In this document: piece after piece, positions 23,930 to 34,620 of the stretch
Numbering within the stretch: position 1 is the first letter of the stretch
How the letters are laid out: each line of letters begins with the position of its first letter
Assembly (NCBI RefSeq): GCF_027595985.1
Contig: NC_073305.1
Location: 173,463,209-173,527,208 of the forward strand
Direction of reading: 5' to 3'
DNA: 64,000 bases
Source of the DNA: Sorex araneus
Taxonomy: Eukaryota > Chordata > Mammalia > Eulipotyphla > Soricidae
Translations under genes and position numbers: made by a program
Notes under the pieces: generated by a model
What the model was told of the DNA's origin: nothing
What the model saw: only the letters and a program-made list of their open reading frames with translations
The model's database searches: none

Positions 23930-24495
23930 ACCAGATTTAAAATATATAACCTGTGATGTTTCTTGAACACGTTGCTTTAGAAAGTTAGGAAGGATATTGA
24001 GAAAATAATTACAAATCTGGCTTAGAAAGTCTTAGCTTACTTCTCAGTTCTCTTTCCACTTTTGTTAATTTTCTACCTTCACTGGCCTGAATCACGTGGT
24101 GTGCATCTTCTAGCTGAGCCCCACACTCTCCTGGACACTCCATTTAACCTCTTCACTCACCCCAATCAAGATAAATCTCAGAAATCATGATAAATCTTTT
24201 TCATTCTGCTTTGTGGTCTATGTGAGCAATCAATCTTTGCCAAAGGATTCTGAAGAAGCGACATTTGACTATGTATAAACATTTATACACATTTACCAGA
24301 GTTCTCTAATTGCTTCTGAGTACTGACGTATCTATGTACATCACAGAAATTGGGGACCCTAAATGATTTTCTTAATCTCTACCCCTAGTTTTCACAACAA
24401 CAGGATAGCCTCTGTGCTCCCTCAAATTCTGTCCCTGAGTTTCTCAGTCATTTATTTATTTATTGAGCAGACCTCACAACAATGAGGACATGTCT
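23930..24495. other. No gene seen
   Basis: Apparently unique sequence with a short TTTATTTATTTATT run near 24455. No recognisable coding region. Confidence 0.45.
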
Positions 24496-24499
24496 GTCG

Positions 24500-24645
24500 T
24501 GATTAGGGGTGGACCACATATGACTGTGCTCGGGGCTGATTCCTGGCCCTGTGTTTAGGGATCACTCCTGATGGTGCTGGGAGTTGAACCAAGTAACCCA
24601 TATGCAAGATAAGAGCCTTACACATTGGGCTCTCTCTCCTGCTCG
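24500..24645 (-). mobile_element. Old type A SINE
   Basis: GGGCTGATTCCTGGCCCTGT, TAGGGATCACTCCTGATGGT, GGGAGTTGAACCAAGTAACC and CTCTCTCCTGCTCG. Confidence 0.75.
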
Positions 24646-25139
24646 TTCTTGGCATTTTATATATATTAGCTTGTTGACTTTGCTCTCTGTGGTTGCTGGT
24701 GGAGAATTTAATTACTCTAAGGAACAGAACCACAAAGAAAAAAAGAGGTTGAGTGAATTAAAGAAGCTCACAACTCTTTTCTGGAGAAAAGTCTAAAATA
24801 AGAAAGCTGGCCCAACTCTGCCGACCCTTTGATAAGGATGCATTTCCAGCATGCGTCAATGAGTTTTGTGTTCTGCTTATCTCTGAGACAAGTGCACATA
24901 TTAAAACTATCTCCAACACTTGCCCCCACCCTCCAAAAATATGGAAAATGCCAGTGCAGTGTGGCAGGGCAGGGACAGTGTTCTCAGAGCAAGTTGGAGG
25001 ACATCCTTCAGAAGCACTGACCAGCAGACGTGTCTCTAAACGTTGGTCTCACAGGAGAAGCTGAATGACACATGGAGTCTGATTCACAATACATTTTTGG
25101 AAAAAAATAATACTCATTAGTCACATGTAAAAAAAAAAT

Positions 25140-26425
25140 TGAACTCAGACACCCTACCTCTCACACACTGCACAAAACTCAATTCAAAATGGATTAAAGA
25201 CCTCAATATCTGACCTGAATCCATGAATTGATTGACAAAAACATAGCAATAAACTTTCAAGATAATTGAATCTAGAGGCAACTTTAAAGATACAATAATA
25301 CTGGATAAGCATATGGAAGCAAAAACAAACAAATATGACTGCATAAGAAGCTTCTGTGTTGCAAAATAAACAATGCTTAGGACAAAAAGATACCCCACAG
25401 ACTTAGAGAAAGTATTTACCACCCACTGATCTGAGGAGGGTTTAATATCTGAGATATATAAAGAACATATAAAACTTAGGAAAAATAACAACAAAAACAT
25501 CAAAAAGTATTAAAAAAAAGATAAAGACACTGATTGAACTATATATCGATAGCCAAGAGGTACATGAAGAAATGCATTGCATCACTTATCACTGGGGAAA
25601 TGCAAAGCAAAACAATGAGAAATCACCTCCAATCATGAGACTGGCATACATCACAAAGAAGAAAATCAGGGGTTGATAGCATAGGAGGTAAGGCATTTGC
25701 CTTGCATGTGGCCTATGTGGTTTTTTGACCAGTACCACATATGCTCCAACAGCACCACCAGAAATGATCCTTGAGCACAGAGATCAGAGGAAGCACTGAT
25801 CAAAACCACTGTAGGTGGGAATGGTCACTCATTCAATTTTTTTTGCAAAACATGAGTGTTTCTAAAAATCTAAGAGCTGAGCTTCATATGACTTAGTAAA
25901 TAGTACCACATTTTAATGTCTACCCCAAGAACCACACACCATATTCAAAAAAAGATTTTTGGGCACCTTTCTTCATTATAGAAATATTCACACTAGCCAA
26001 GATCTGAAAATAAACCAAATACCCAAGAATAAATGATCGGATAAACAAACAAAAACTATGTTATATATACCCAATAGAATACTATTTGACTATAAGGAAA
26101 ACAAAATCATTAAATTTATTGCTACCTAGATGGAACTGGAGGATGAAAGGAGAGGGGTAGATACATTATGATCTCTTACGTATGTGGGGTATAAATAAAC
26201 ATAGTAAGGAATCAACAAGTGATCAAAGGCAATAGAACCTGAAAAGTAGCCAAGGGCACAAAAGAGAATTTACCAAGGGCAGAGGGTGGGGTGGGGATGC
26301 CGGTGGGGGCTGGTGGAAGGGGACCTTGGGACAGTGGTGGAGAGAAACGAATGCCAGTGGAGGATGTGGTGATGGAACGCTGTCTGCAAGAAATCCTGTC
26401 ACTAACAGTAAATTATGGTGCCTTA
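25140..26425 (+). mobile_element. Old L1, ORF2 end plus 3' UTR
   Basis: CTACCTCTCACACACTGCAC and TCAAAATGGATTAAAGACCT, then AAGCAAAAACAAACAAATATGA, mark the C-terminal ORF2 region. Later CACACTAGCCAAGATCTGAA and the GGGTGGGG 3' UTR follow. Frames are broken by many stops. A type A SINE interrupts it at 25667-25805. This is an older subfamily than the copies at 9.8 or 29 kb. Confidence 0.85.
25667..25805 (+). mobile_element. Type A SINE inside old L1
   Basis: ATCAGGGGTTGATAGCATAG, AAGGCATTTGCCTTGCATGT, then CAGAAATGATCCTTGAGCAC and AGAGATCAGAGGAAGCACTG. It sits within ORF2-derived DNA and so post-dates that L1. Confidence 0.85.
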
Positions 26426-26429
26426 AAAT

Positions 26430-27500
26430 TTAAATTTAAAAAAGGCTACAAGCAAAGTCTTTATCTAAAGAGGATGACTAAGCAGTATATTTCCTCATCT
26501 GTGGTTTTAAATTAAAAAAAAAATTAATACAAGTAAAGGAAATATGGAGTCCCTGAGGGTGTAGGGGAAATTCTGTAATGGAGGGTTGGTCAGGGTTTGG
26601 GTGGGGACAGTATATGGCATTTGTGTTGATTCAGGAAAATATATCAAAAATTGAATTATTATGTCTTTAGTTTCTCAAACCATAGTTCATGACCTCAGAA
26701 CATTATGAGTGAGTGGAAAAATAGTTAAATATATTGATTACATGTTTTTCAGTAGAAAGTAGAGGTTTGATCCCTTGCACCAATGCCACCCCCACCGAAA
26801 GCACAGAGTTGAGAGTTCCCAAACATTGTCATTTCACAAACTTTATTAAATGGAATAAAAATTTAAAATCTTACAGTTGTCCCAAAGAGGGGCAATCTGA
26901 ATTATTGTATACCTTGCATACTGTATACTGTATATATATTATACCTTGTTATGTTTATTAGATATATAATATCTGAGAACAAAAGTAAATAAAAGATATT
27001 ATTTGCTGTTATTTTTATAATTATGATTACTCTCCTCTCTTCATGCACAAAACAAATGAAAGCAAGGTGCCTGGTGTGCAGAAAACAGATGTAGTAATGC
27101 ACTGGGATCAGTTGTGAAAGACCGCTAAGCTTCTTTCATCAGTTCTAAAATAAGAATAAGACCTGATGACATTCTGAGTGAGTCTTCAAGACTAACCTTC
27201 TATTGTAAGGCCTCTTTTCAAGTTATGATTAAAGATGTCTTCTGGAATATACATTTAGTACCAAATAATTTTTTGTTAATTGGAACAACAATAAAAACGT
27301 GGGGGTACAGGGGAGGGCAATTTGCATTTTGGCAGCATTTCTCAAAAATAAATTAAGACATTATTGTCAAAAGTGACTTGGCATGTCTAGCGAATTTGGC
27401 CCCAAGCAGGATTGACTGTTTATGACTTAATAAGTCAATAAAAGGAGAGTAGAAAATTTGGGATTTTCTACTGACCTTTAAACACTTGCATGTATTCTTC
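26430..27500. other. No gene seen
   Basis: AT-rich, probably single-copy DNA with short TA-rich patches (26930-26945). No coding region recognised. Confidence 0.45.
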
Positions 27501-27504
27501 AACT

Positions 27505-27620
27505 TGAATCAGTGTCGAAGTCACCTAAAGCACTTGTTAAACAACAGATTCCAGGGGACCACCTCAAAAATGTCTGGTTCAGTACAGTGTTGGCATAACA
27601 GCTGAGAACATGCATCGCTA
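27505..27620 (+). mobile_element. MER5-type hAT relic
   Basis: GAAGTCACCTAAAGCACTTG, TTAAACAACAGATTCCAGGG, then GTCTGGTTCAGTACAG and GAGAACATGCAT follow the MER5 order (AATCACCTGG...GCTTGTTAAAA...GATT...GGGCCCCACC...TCTGATTCAGTAGG). An ancient non-autonomous DNA transposon. Confidence 0.6.
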
Positions 27621-27664
27621 ATAGGTTCTTCTATGATATTGATGTCCTCAATCCCGGCTGTAGT

Positions 27665-27905
27665 CTACCCTACACAATTTCCTCCTTGTACTTCCTCCAC
27701 CCTAGGGTGCCTCCACCCCTCACTGCCCCCACACGGCCCGTACTCTGTATTACCTTTAACCTACACCCTCCACTGGCCCCCGGCCATTCTACACTGCCTC
27801 CACTCTGCATTTCCCTCTTACACTGTCTCTTCTCTGTCTCCATGCTCCCCTGCCTCACTGTCCTTCCCACTATGGCCGTCCCTGCATTGCCTCCACTCCA
27901 CATGC
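27665..27905. repeat. C/T-rich degenerate minisatellite-like tract
   Basis: Pyrimidine-rich on the plus strand, with recurring CACTGCCTCCACTC-like phrases (near 27725, 27795, 27850 and 27885). The unit boundaries are loose. The proline/serine-rich open frame across it is a by-product of composition. Confidence 0.6.
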
Positions 27906-27909
27906 CTCT

Positions 27910-28885
27910 ACATTAGAAAGCTGTCTGGGCACAGGACCAACTGTCATTCAAGCAGCTGAAATCTATTTTTTCATCTCTGGAAGCAGAAAAGTATGAGGAG
28001 GAATTTATAACTGCCTCATTTAAAAAAAAAAACCAAAAAAACTTGCTTCCTTCATCCATGTGAAGTCTAGGTCTCCGCTACATCCATTTCATTGGCTTAT
28101 TCCGGCCTCTAGGTGGCAGCAGCAGTAACTGCTTCCTTCATCCCAAAGAAAAGAGCCATGTGTGTTTCAAAACAGCAACAAAAAAGTTCATAGCTCTGAG
28201 CAGGCCAACATTCAATGTCACGCTTAGAAGGCATGAAATGAGGAGTGTCTTGGGACTACTGAGGGACAGACAACACATGCCCAGTGCCATCTATTTGCCA
28301 CCAACTCATTACAACTCACTCAGAATAAATTGAGTTTTTTGGTCGTTGCTGTGGATTTGAGTAATTATTTTCTGCTATTTAGTTGCACTTTCCTCCAAAA
28401 GCAAAAACAAACAAACAAACAAAAAAACAGAGTGCAGATGAGAATAAATCTTGGAGACCAGATAGCTGCAGATCTGCATCTTTTTAGACTCCTACTTTGC
28501 TGGCAGTCAAGTGGGGGTGATATGATTGCCTGAATCGCTAGAAAAATCTTTGACTTCCTTCTGGATCCCAAGGACAGAGATTTTTTCACCACGTGATCTG
28601 TTGCCCACTTTCAAAATTTCCAATATGTATCAGAACTGCTTGGATGATACAAAGATACATTTGTCAATTTTCCAAGATTATATAGACTATTGTCTCTTGC
28701 ATACTCTTAGATGAAAACCATCCTATTTACATCCTGTGACACAATGATAAAGGGTTTCAAGAATCTTGATTTCCAAATTTTCAACCAATAGGTATGAGCT
28801 GACTTGATTATTCAGTAAGTATGTGTTTGTTGGACCAATGTACATTTAAGGCAACAGATTAGATCCTATGGTGGAGAGCTTCCTG
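27910..28885. other. Single-copy stretch, no gene
   Basis: No recognisable repeats apart from short A-runs (28022-28046) and AAAC steps (28400-28430). Contains the CTCF-like site listed separately. Confidence 0.45.
28106..28119 (+). promoter_or_regulatory. CTCF-like binding site
   Basis: CCTCTAGGTGGCAG matches the CTCF core consensus CCWSYAGRKGGCRS at every position and is followed by CAGCAG. It lies in repeat-free DNA. Binding is an inference. The orientation, if functional, would be with the core G-strand on plus. Confidence 0.55.
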
Positions 28886-28889
28886 AAAA

Positions 28890-29030
28890 TCTAAGTTAGC
28901 ATCATCAAGGAACTGATTAGAAAAGTGAATCTTGGGCCCTCCCCCAAAGTTGGTGGCTAGGGGATGCTTCCTAGCAAGTTGCATTTAAACTCTCTAGGTA
29001 ATTTTAATGTTGACTAAGTTTTGAAAAGAT
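28890..29030 (+). mobile_element. MER5A-type hAT relic
   Basis: AGCATCATCAAGGAACTGATT, AGAAAAGTGAATCTTGGGCC, CTCCCCCAAAG, then AACTCTCTAGGTAATTTTAATG fits the two arms of MER5A (the second arm is the complement of the first). Ancient and diverged. Confidence 0.7.
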
Positions 29031-29100
29031 ATTCCTATAAATGATTTTTAAATTAATATTTTGTTATTAGTCAAGTCCTTAATAGTACACTACTGTTAGA

Positions 29101-30653
29101 ATCATGGGAGAGCCTGGCAATCTCCTCGTGGTGTATTCATATGCCAAAACCAGTAACAATGATGGGTCTTATTCCCATGACCCTGAAAGAGCCTCCAATG
29201 GAAAGGCACCATTGGAAAGGACAAGTAAAGAGAGGCTTCTAATATCTCAGGGCCAATTCTGCTACTTTATATTCAACATATGAATGCGATCTTTCTATGT
29301 CTGTCTCTTTCTGACTCATTTGACTCAACATGATACTTTCCATGTTGATGCACTTATATGCAAATTTCATGACTTCATCTTTTCTAACAGCTGCATCGTA
29401 TTCCATTGTGTAGATGTATCAAAGTTTCTTTAACCAGTTTTCTGTTTTTGGGTACTCTGTTTTTTTCAGATTTTGACTATTGTACAGTGCTGCAATGAAC
29501 ATACATATGCAGATGTCATTTCTACTATACCTTTTGCCTCTCCGGGATATATTCCCAGGAGTGGTATTGCTGGGCCAAATGGAAGCTCAATTTCTAATTT
29601 TTTGAGAATCGTCCATATTGTTTTCCAAAAGGGCTGAACCAGTCGGCATTTCCACCTGCAGTGAAGGAGAATCTCTTTCTTCCCACATCCGCGCCAACAC
29701 TGGTTGCTTTTGTTCTTTTGGATGTGTGCTAGTCTCTGTGGTGTGAGATGATATCTCATTGTTGTCTTGATCTGCATCTCTCTGATGATTAGTGATGTAG
29801 AGCATTTTCTCATGTGCCTCTCAGCCATTTAGATTTCTTCTTTGGGAAAGTTTCTGTTCATTTCATTACCCCATTTTTTGATTTGGTTGGCAGTTCTCTT
29901 CTTGTGGAGTTCAACCAGTGCCTTGTACATCCTTGATATCAACCCCTTATTGGATGGGTATTGGGTAAACATCTTTTCCCATTCTTTAGAATGTCTTTGT
30001 ACTTTGGTCACTGCTTCTTTTGAGGTGTATAAGCTTCTCAGTTTAAGATAGTCCCATTTATTTATCTCTGTTTTCACTTGCTTGGCCAGTGGCGTATCAT
30101 CATTGAAGATACCGTTGGCTTCAATGTCGTGGAGGGTTTTGCCGACCTTGTATTCAATGTACCTTACTAACACCCAAGAGTAGTAGAGATAAGAACCAGG
30201 AGGTCTGCCTCACAGCTTAGAAACTAGCCTCACACGCTGGGGGGAAAGGCAGCAGAGATAAAGAAGGGAATACCTAGTAGAGAATGTTGGGAGGACCCAC
30301 TCGGGTTGAAAGCTGCGTACCAAAAGTAGATTATAGAGCGAACATGATGGCCACTCAATACCTCTATTGCAAACTACAACATCCAACAGGAGAGAGAATA
30401 AAAGGGAATTCCCTGCCACAGTGGCGGGGTGGGGTGGGCGGGTTGGTGGGAGGGACACTAGGAACATTGGTGGAGGAGAATGGGCACTGGTGGAGGGATG
30501 TAAACCAAATGCAAACATGAAAGTTCATAAGTTTGTAACTGTACCTCATGGTGATTCACTAATATAAATTTAAAAAAATCAAATCAAATCAAATCTCAGG
30601 GCTAGGACAAATGGAGATATTACTGAGACAATTCAAGAAAATTGACGGTCAAG

Positions 30654-30655
<2 letters not shown>
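29101..30655 (+). mobile_element. Variant type B SINE split by an L1
   Basis: The first part (29101-29253) has GAGAGCCTGGCAATCTCCTC, ATATGCCAAAACCAGTAACA, and an insert seen also at 33.0 kb (CCCATGACCCTGAAAGAGCC). The second part (30593-30655) resumes at the same point, then GACAAATGGAGATATTACTG to the GGGAT end. An L1 lies between (29254-30592). The target site ATCTCAGGGC is duplicated at 29244-29253 and 30593-30602. Confidence 0.88.
29254..30592 (+). mobile_element. 5'-inverted (twin-primed) L1
   Basis: The right part (30167-30592) is a plus-strand 3' UTR that ends CATGGTGATTCACTAATATA and an A/T-rich tail. The left part (29254-30166) is the preceding L1 segment turned round: minus-strand ORF2 C-terminus with [34 protein letters not shown] and [11 protein letters not shown], plus the first bases of the 3' UTR. 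An in-frame stop breaks ORF2 at 29829-29831. In element order only about 6 bases are lost between the two segments. Perfect 10-bp target duplications flank it. This is the structure expected of twin priming. Confidence 0.93.

Positions 30656-30726
<71 letters not shown>
30655..30726. repeat. (GAT)24 microsatellite
   Basis: Seventy-two bases of perfect GAT. It starts where the tail of the split variant SINE should read GGGATGACAGTGACAG, so it probably expanded from the GATGAC step of the SINE tail. The His and Ser runs in open frames here come only from this repeat. Confidence 0.97.
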
Positions 30727-30889
30727 AGATTACAGAAAGTTTTAAAAACATAGTTATAGGTGAAGGGGTAGATGTTGGAGCATTGATGACTGAAAGCCAA
30801 TCCATGAAAAGCTTTTTTCTTTCCTAAGGAAACTTTTTGGATCATTTTTAGAGTATTATTCATAACAAGTAATACAAAATAAATTATTT

Positions 30890-31000
30890 AGTTCCTGCTC
30901 AGGGGCAGGGGTTGGGGATTGAGGGTGGAAACATTTGAATTATGATGTTGAGAAAACCATGAAAAACTGTGTATCTCACGGTGATTCAATTTTTTAAAAC
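30890..31000 (+). mobile_element. Short L1 3'-end fragment
   Basis: GGGGCAGGGGTTGGGGATTG, then TGTGTATCTCACGGTGATTC and an imperfect A-rich end match the L1 3' terminus of this lineage. Confidence 0.7.
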
Positions 31001-32225
31001 AGTTGTAATGCAGAGGAGATTAGTCAAGAGTTCACATGGGATTGATCTTATAAGACTGCATCCCTGAAGTACCTATGTGATCCAACATGGGAGATCCATG
31101 GAAGGACACAGCCCTTGCAGCTGGAGGAGGAGGAAAGGACACATGAAGAAGACAGAAGGTAGCAGAACAAAGACTAAATGATCTGAAAACACAGAGCGAT
31201 GGGGAAAGATAAACCAAGCTGCAGAAACAGCCAAAGCAAAGCCTTGGAGAGAGGCTTATGGTTAGTTTTGGGAAACTCTGCATGATGAACCAAAAGAGGC
31301 TTAAACAATCTTCACTATGGGAAATTCAGAACACTGTGCTCAATAGTTTACTCCCAAGGCAAAGCTTTATAGGTTTTTGAGGAGGAAAATAACTTCGACT
31401 GACTTGAACTTTAGAAAAATCACCCTAAGAACAAGGGGAGGAATTTGATGTATAAGAATTTCTGTTAGGTAATATAGCTACTTTTCGAGAACTGAGTCTA
31501 CTTTCTAATTTAAGATCTTCAATGTTGCTAAAACACTGCCGTATTGAAATCAAATTGCCTTGTTTTAGTGAGAAACGCTGTCAGTCTGATTGCGTGCTGA
31601 TGCATACCAGGCATTGTTACATAACTATAAATAATTTGATTAAATTAATAAATGCTTGAGTGCTCTTTATTTGGTGTTACAAAACAAAATTAAATGGGAT
31701 GGTGTTTCTCTTCCCAGATTTCCTTATTAAACAAAAACATGTTTTCAGTTCAGCGGTCTAGTGCTTCTATATCACTTTTTTGGTAAGATCATCTCCCTTG
31801 TTTAGCAATCCATGCAATGCACTTATGAGTTTCTCCGCTGTTTATAAGGTGAATCCTATTTGGAATTTCCCTGCTGGCAATAGAACACATGATTCCCTAA
31901 TAGTTCACCTCCCAATCACTGACAAATCACCCATAATGTTGCCTTTTCGTTGCTAAATTCAAAACCTTAAGGCATTCGTCAGCTTGGAAATGGTAGGATT
32001 AGTCAATGTAATCTGAAGGGTGGATAATATTTGATCCACATGATGGAAGGAATAGAGAGGCACTTGAACTATGATAGAAATTGCTTTTGGGGGTGGGGGT
32101 TAACCTGTGTGTATGTACTGATTACTCCTTTAAAATATTTTCAGCCAAACTACTCATTATCTGATCTTTGCTTTCACTGTTTTTGGAGGGACTGGGCAGG
32201 AGGGTTTTTTTTTTTTTTTTGCCAT
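31001..32225. other. No gene seen
   Basis: Apparently unique. A G-rich patch near 32090 and a T16 run at 32203-32220 precede the composite element. A 233-codon frame begins at 32031, but most of it lies inside the composite element. Confidence 0.45.
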
Positions 32226-33158
32226 TCCAGGCAGTTTTCAGGGGCTAATCCTTTATTGGCAGCCGACCTCCACTACCCAACCGCCGTCACACTCCAGGTC
32301 TCTTTCAACATGCTCTGGCCAAGTTTTACACGAGAGAAGTCCCACAGAACCCAGGTAATGGGAAACTTTGTGACCTTGGCCTCTGGGATCAAGGGGACCC
32401 AGGAGCAGAGATCCTCTGCCTGCTCTCCCGCCCAGTCAGCGGAGGCCCAGGGTCATGCCATAAGCCACCTCCAGCCGGTGCCAGATAACCTCTGCATTGG
32501 CCACCGTCCAGAACTCACGGTTGCTTCTCCCAAAAGGGAGCATAAAATGAGACCCCATAGCCATGTCACGGGACTCTGTGCCAGGCTTTTTTTACTCAGA
32601 GTGCCCCAGAGGGGGTCAGGTGAGAGCCCTCCCCACCCCAACGGACCCAGCCCTGGCAGCCGATGTCCACTACCCAACCGCCACCACACTCCAGGCCACT
32701 TTCCACATGCTCTGGCCAAACCTCACATATGAGTGAACATATTCCTGGACTACGTGGTCATGCAACACATCATAAGATACTCCCTACCCATTTTCCATGA
32801 TTACCAGACCATATTTGATGGGGTTTAGACAGTAGGCAACAAATCATAGAGGGATATATATATATATATGCATATATATATATGTATTTATGCCTCTCAG
32901 AGAGCCCAACAAGCTACTGAGAGTATCCCGCCTGCACGGCAGAGCCTGGCAAGCTCCCTGTGGTGTATCTGATATGCCCAAAACAATAACAATATGGGGT
33001 CTCATTCCCCTGACCCTGAAAGAGCCTCCAATATGGCAGCGTTAGGAAAGACAAGTAAGGAGAGGCTGCTAAAATATCAGGGCTGGGACTAATGGAGATG
33101 TTACTGGCACCCGCTCAAGTAAATCGATGAACAAGGGGATGACAGTGATACAGTGATA
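32226..33158 (+). mobile_element. Composite element with repeated module and SINE tail
   Basis: Three parts. A GC-rich module (about 32258-32800) contains a 64-bp segment at 32258-32321 that recurs at 32655-32718 (about 57/64 identical, period 397). Then comes a TA-rich patch (32850-32890). Then a type B SINE tail from CCTCTCAGAGAGCCC (32892) to GATGACAGTGATACAGTGATA, carrying a ~100-bp insert (CCCTGACCCTGAAAGAGCC) absent from ordinary type B. Parts recur at 8.7 kb and 29.1 kb, so it is a family. The open frame across it is not protein-like. Confidence 0.75.
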
Positions 33159-33164
33159 ATCCTT

Positions 33165-33291
33165 TATCTGTGCTTGGGGTGCTCCAAGCACAGAACATGC
33201 TCAATAGGAAGACCCTGTGATGCTGGAGATCAAACCTGAACCTCTTGCATGCAAAGCATGTATTCAGCCATTGAATTAGCTTCCTAGCCCT
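33165..33291 (-). mobile_element. Old type A SINE
   Basis: GGAGATCAAACCTGAACCTC, TTGCATGCAAAGCATGTATT and GCTTCCTAGCCCTG match a minus-strand head with decay. Confidence 0.65.
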
Positions 33292-33335
33292 GATTTCTCT
33301 TTATTTCTTAGAATAAACTAATAATAAATAAATCT

Positions 33336-33425
33336 ATCACTATCATCCAATTGATCCTCAATTTGCTCGGGCGGGCCCAGTAACATCTCCATTCATTCAA
33401 TAATAAATAAATAAATAAATAAATA
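33336..33425 (-). mobile_element. Type B SINE scrap and (AAAT)n
   Basis: ATCACTATCATCCAATTGAT, GCTCGGGCGGGCCCAGTAAC and ATCTCCATTC are the tail end of a minus-strand type B copy. An (AAAT)n run at about 33400-33425 follows. Confidence 0.75.
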
Positions 33426-33555
33426 TGGATAATTTTTAGGGTTATAGTAGAATATTATTGTTGGCATAAGAACTGTTTCAATTCTAAATTATGCCAAGCA
33501 GATTGAAGTTCCACAACAGGTATCAATATTTGCCAATGAAATCATTAATAATTAA

Positions 33556-33640
33556 AAGCATTTATTCAATATTTATAATTCACTGGTATGTGCCTTGTTC
33601 TGGGTATCTGAAATGAGAATAGGATATAATTTGTTCAGTT
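33556..33640 (+). mobile_element. Probable ancient MIR/L2-type relic
   Basis: GCATTTATTCAATATTTATA, CACTGGTATGTGCC and TTCTGGGTATCTGAAATGAG fit the old mammalian motif TTTATTGAGCACCTACTATG...GTGCCAGGCACTGTTCTAGG. Diverged. Confidence 0.45.
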
Positions 33641-33828
33641 AATACACAAAAGAGTGAAACTTGCGTTATACAGTGGAAGCACGAGAATTCTTAAAGAATA
33701 TATACTGCTACTTTACTAGTTCATCTCAAATATAGGGAGCGATGCCACAAATAGTTTGTAAGAAATACATTTTAGTATCTACTATCCCTGTAAATAAAGT
33801 AAGTGTACATTTTGGCTTTAAAAAAACT

Positions 33829-34240
33829 CCCGGCCACCACACCCACATCCCACAGTTGCTGCCATGTAAGAGGTCCCTCGTCACAGCTTCAAGGCTTATC
33901 TCGGAAGAGACTAGCCAAGTTGGCAAAACTCACAGGTATACCAGTCTTTGGACTGAAACGCTGAGGTCCCCTCAGTGGGGGGCAGGAGGGCAGGTCTTGA
34001 CAGGCCAAGATAATGCTCGACGAAAAGCCTGGCAGACACACCCAGACCCACAGCAACTTCCATGCACACAGTCTAACTTTACTGCTTCACGGTTAGTCTC
34101 TGGAGAGATGCCAAGCCGACCAAACTCCCAAGCACACAGATTCTGGAGCTCCTCGAGTGCGCAGCCACTTATGCAGCCATGTGACACCTCAAAATTCCAC
34201 AGAACTGACAACCCAGTAGAATCAAAGAAAATGAGATGAG
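33829..34240. repeat. Tandem ~198-bp GC-rich module, two copies
   Basis: CCACACCCACATCCCACAG...GCCATG...TCACAGCTTCAAGGCTTATCTC (from 33830) is echoed by ACACACCCAGACCCACAG...CCATG...TACTGCTTCACGGTTAGTCTC (from 34028). The period is about 198 bp and the copies are clearly diverged. A 165-codon open frame crosses both but does not look like a real protein. The arrangement resembles the monomers of some L1 5' UTRs, or an unnamed repeat. An L1-like 3' end lies 200 bp downstream. Confidence 0.6.
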
Positions 34241-34454
34241 AAATTAGTATAAAAACAACTAAGTTCAGTAAGTAAAAAAAACAAAACACCTAACACAGAA
34301 GGTTAAACTTGTTGTTACAGAAAACTCAGTAAATTCTCAGACAATAACTTTAATAATCTTGTTAAAATTCTAGCAATCTTTCTTTTACTCAACTAGTTTT
34401 TTGATAATTCCATTTATCATTTCATTGTTTCAAGCAATAAAACATGAATAATTT

Positions 34455-34620
34455 TGTACCTGCCAAGGAGACGGGATGGAGAGGTGGTGGAAATTGAGGA
34501 CATTCCATGGAAAGAATGTCACCCTGGTGGTATGATTGGTGTTGGAACAATGAATGCTCAAAACAACTGTAGTATGAACAACTCTGTGAACTGCAGTGTT
34601 AAAATAATATTTTAAAAATA
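34455..34620 (+). mobile_element. Old L1 3'-end fragment
   Basis: GGAGACGGGATGGAGAGGTG, TTGGTGTTGGAACAATGAAT, then AACTCTGTGAACTGCAGTG and an A-rich end resemble the older L1 3' UTR at 49.3 kb read in the other direction. Confidence 0.6.

Noticed and set aside
27633-27959. Proline/serine-rich open frame of 108 codons
   Set aside because: Composition of the C/T-rich tract explains it.
30620-30863. Poly-His and poly-Ser open frames
   Set aside because: These are translations of the (GAT)24 repeat.
32031-32732. Plus-strand open frame of 233 codons, the longest in the window
   Set aside because: Most of it lies in the composite repeat element, it includes a Phe run from a T16 tract, and it shows no domain. 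The open length is explained by GC-rich repeat DNA.
33742-34239. Plus-strand open frame of 165 codons with an internal repeat
   Set aside because: It follows the two ~198-bp DNA monomers. No recognised domain, and the start lies in unrelated AT-rich DNA.
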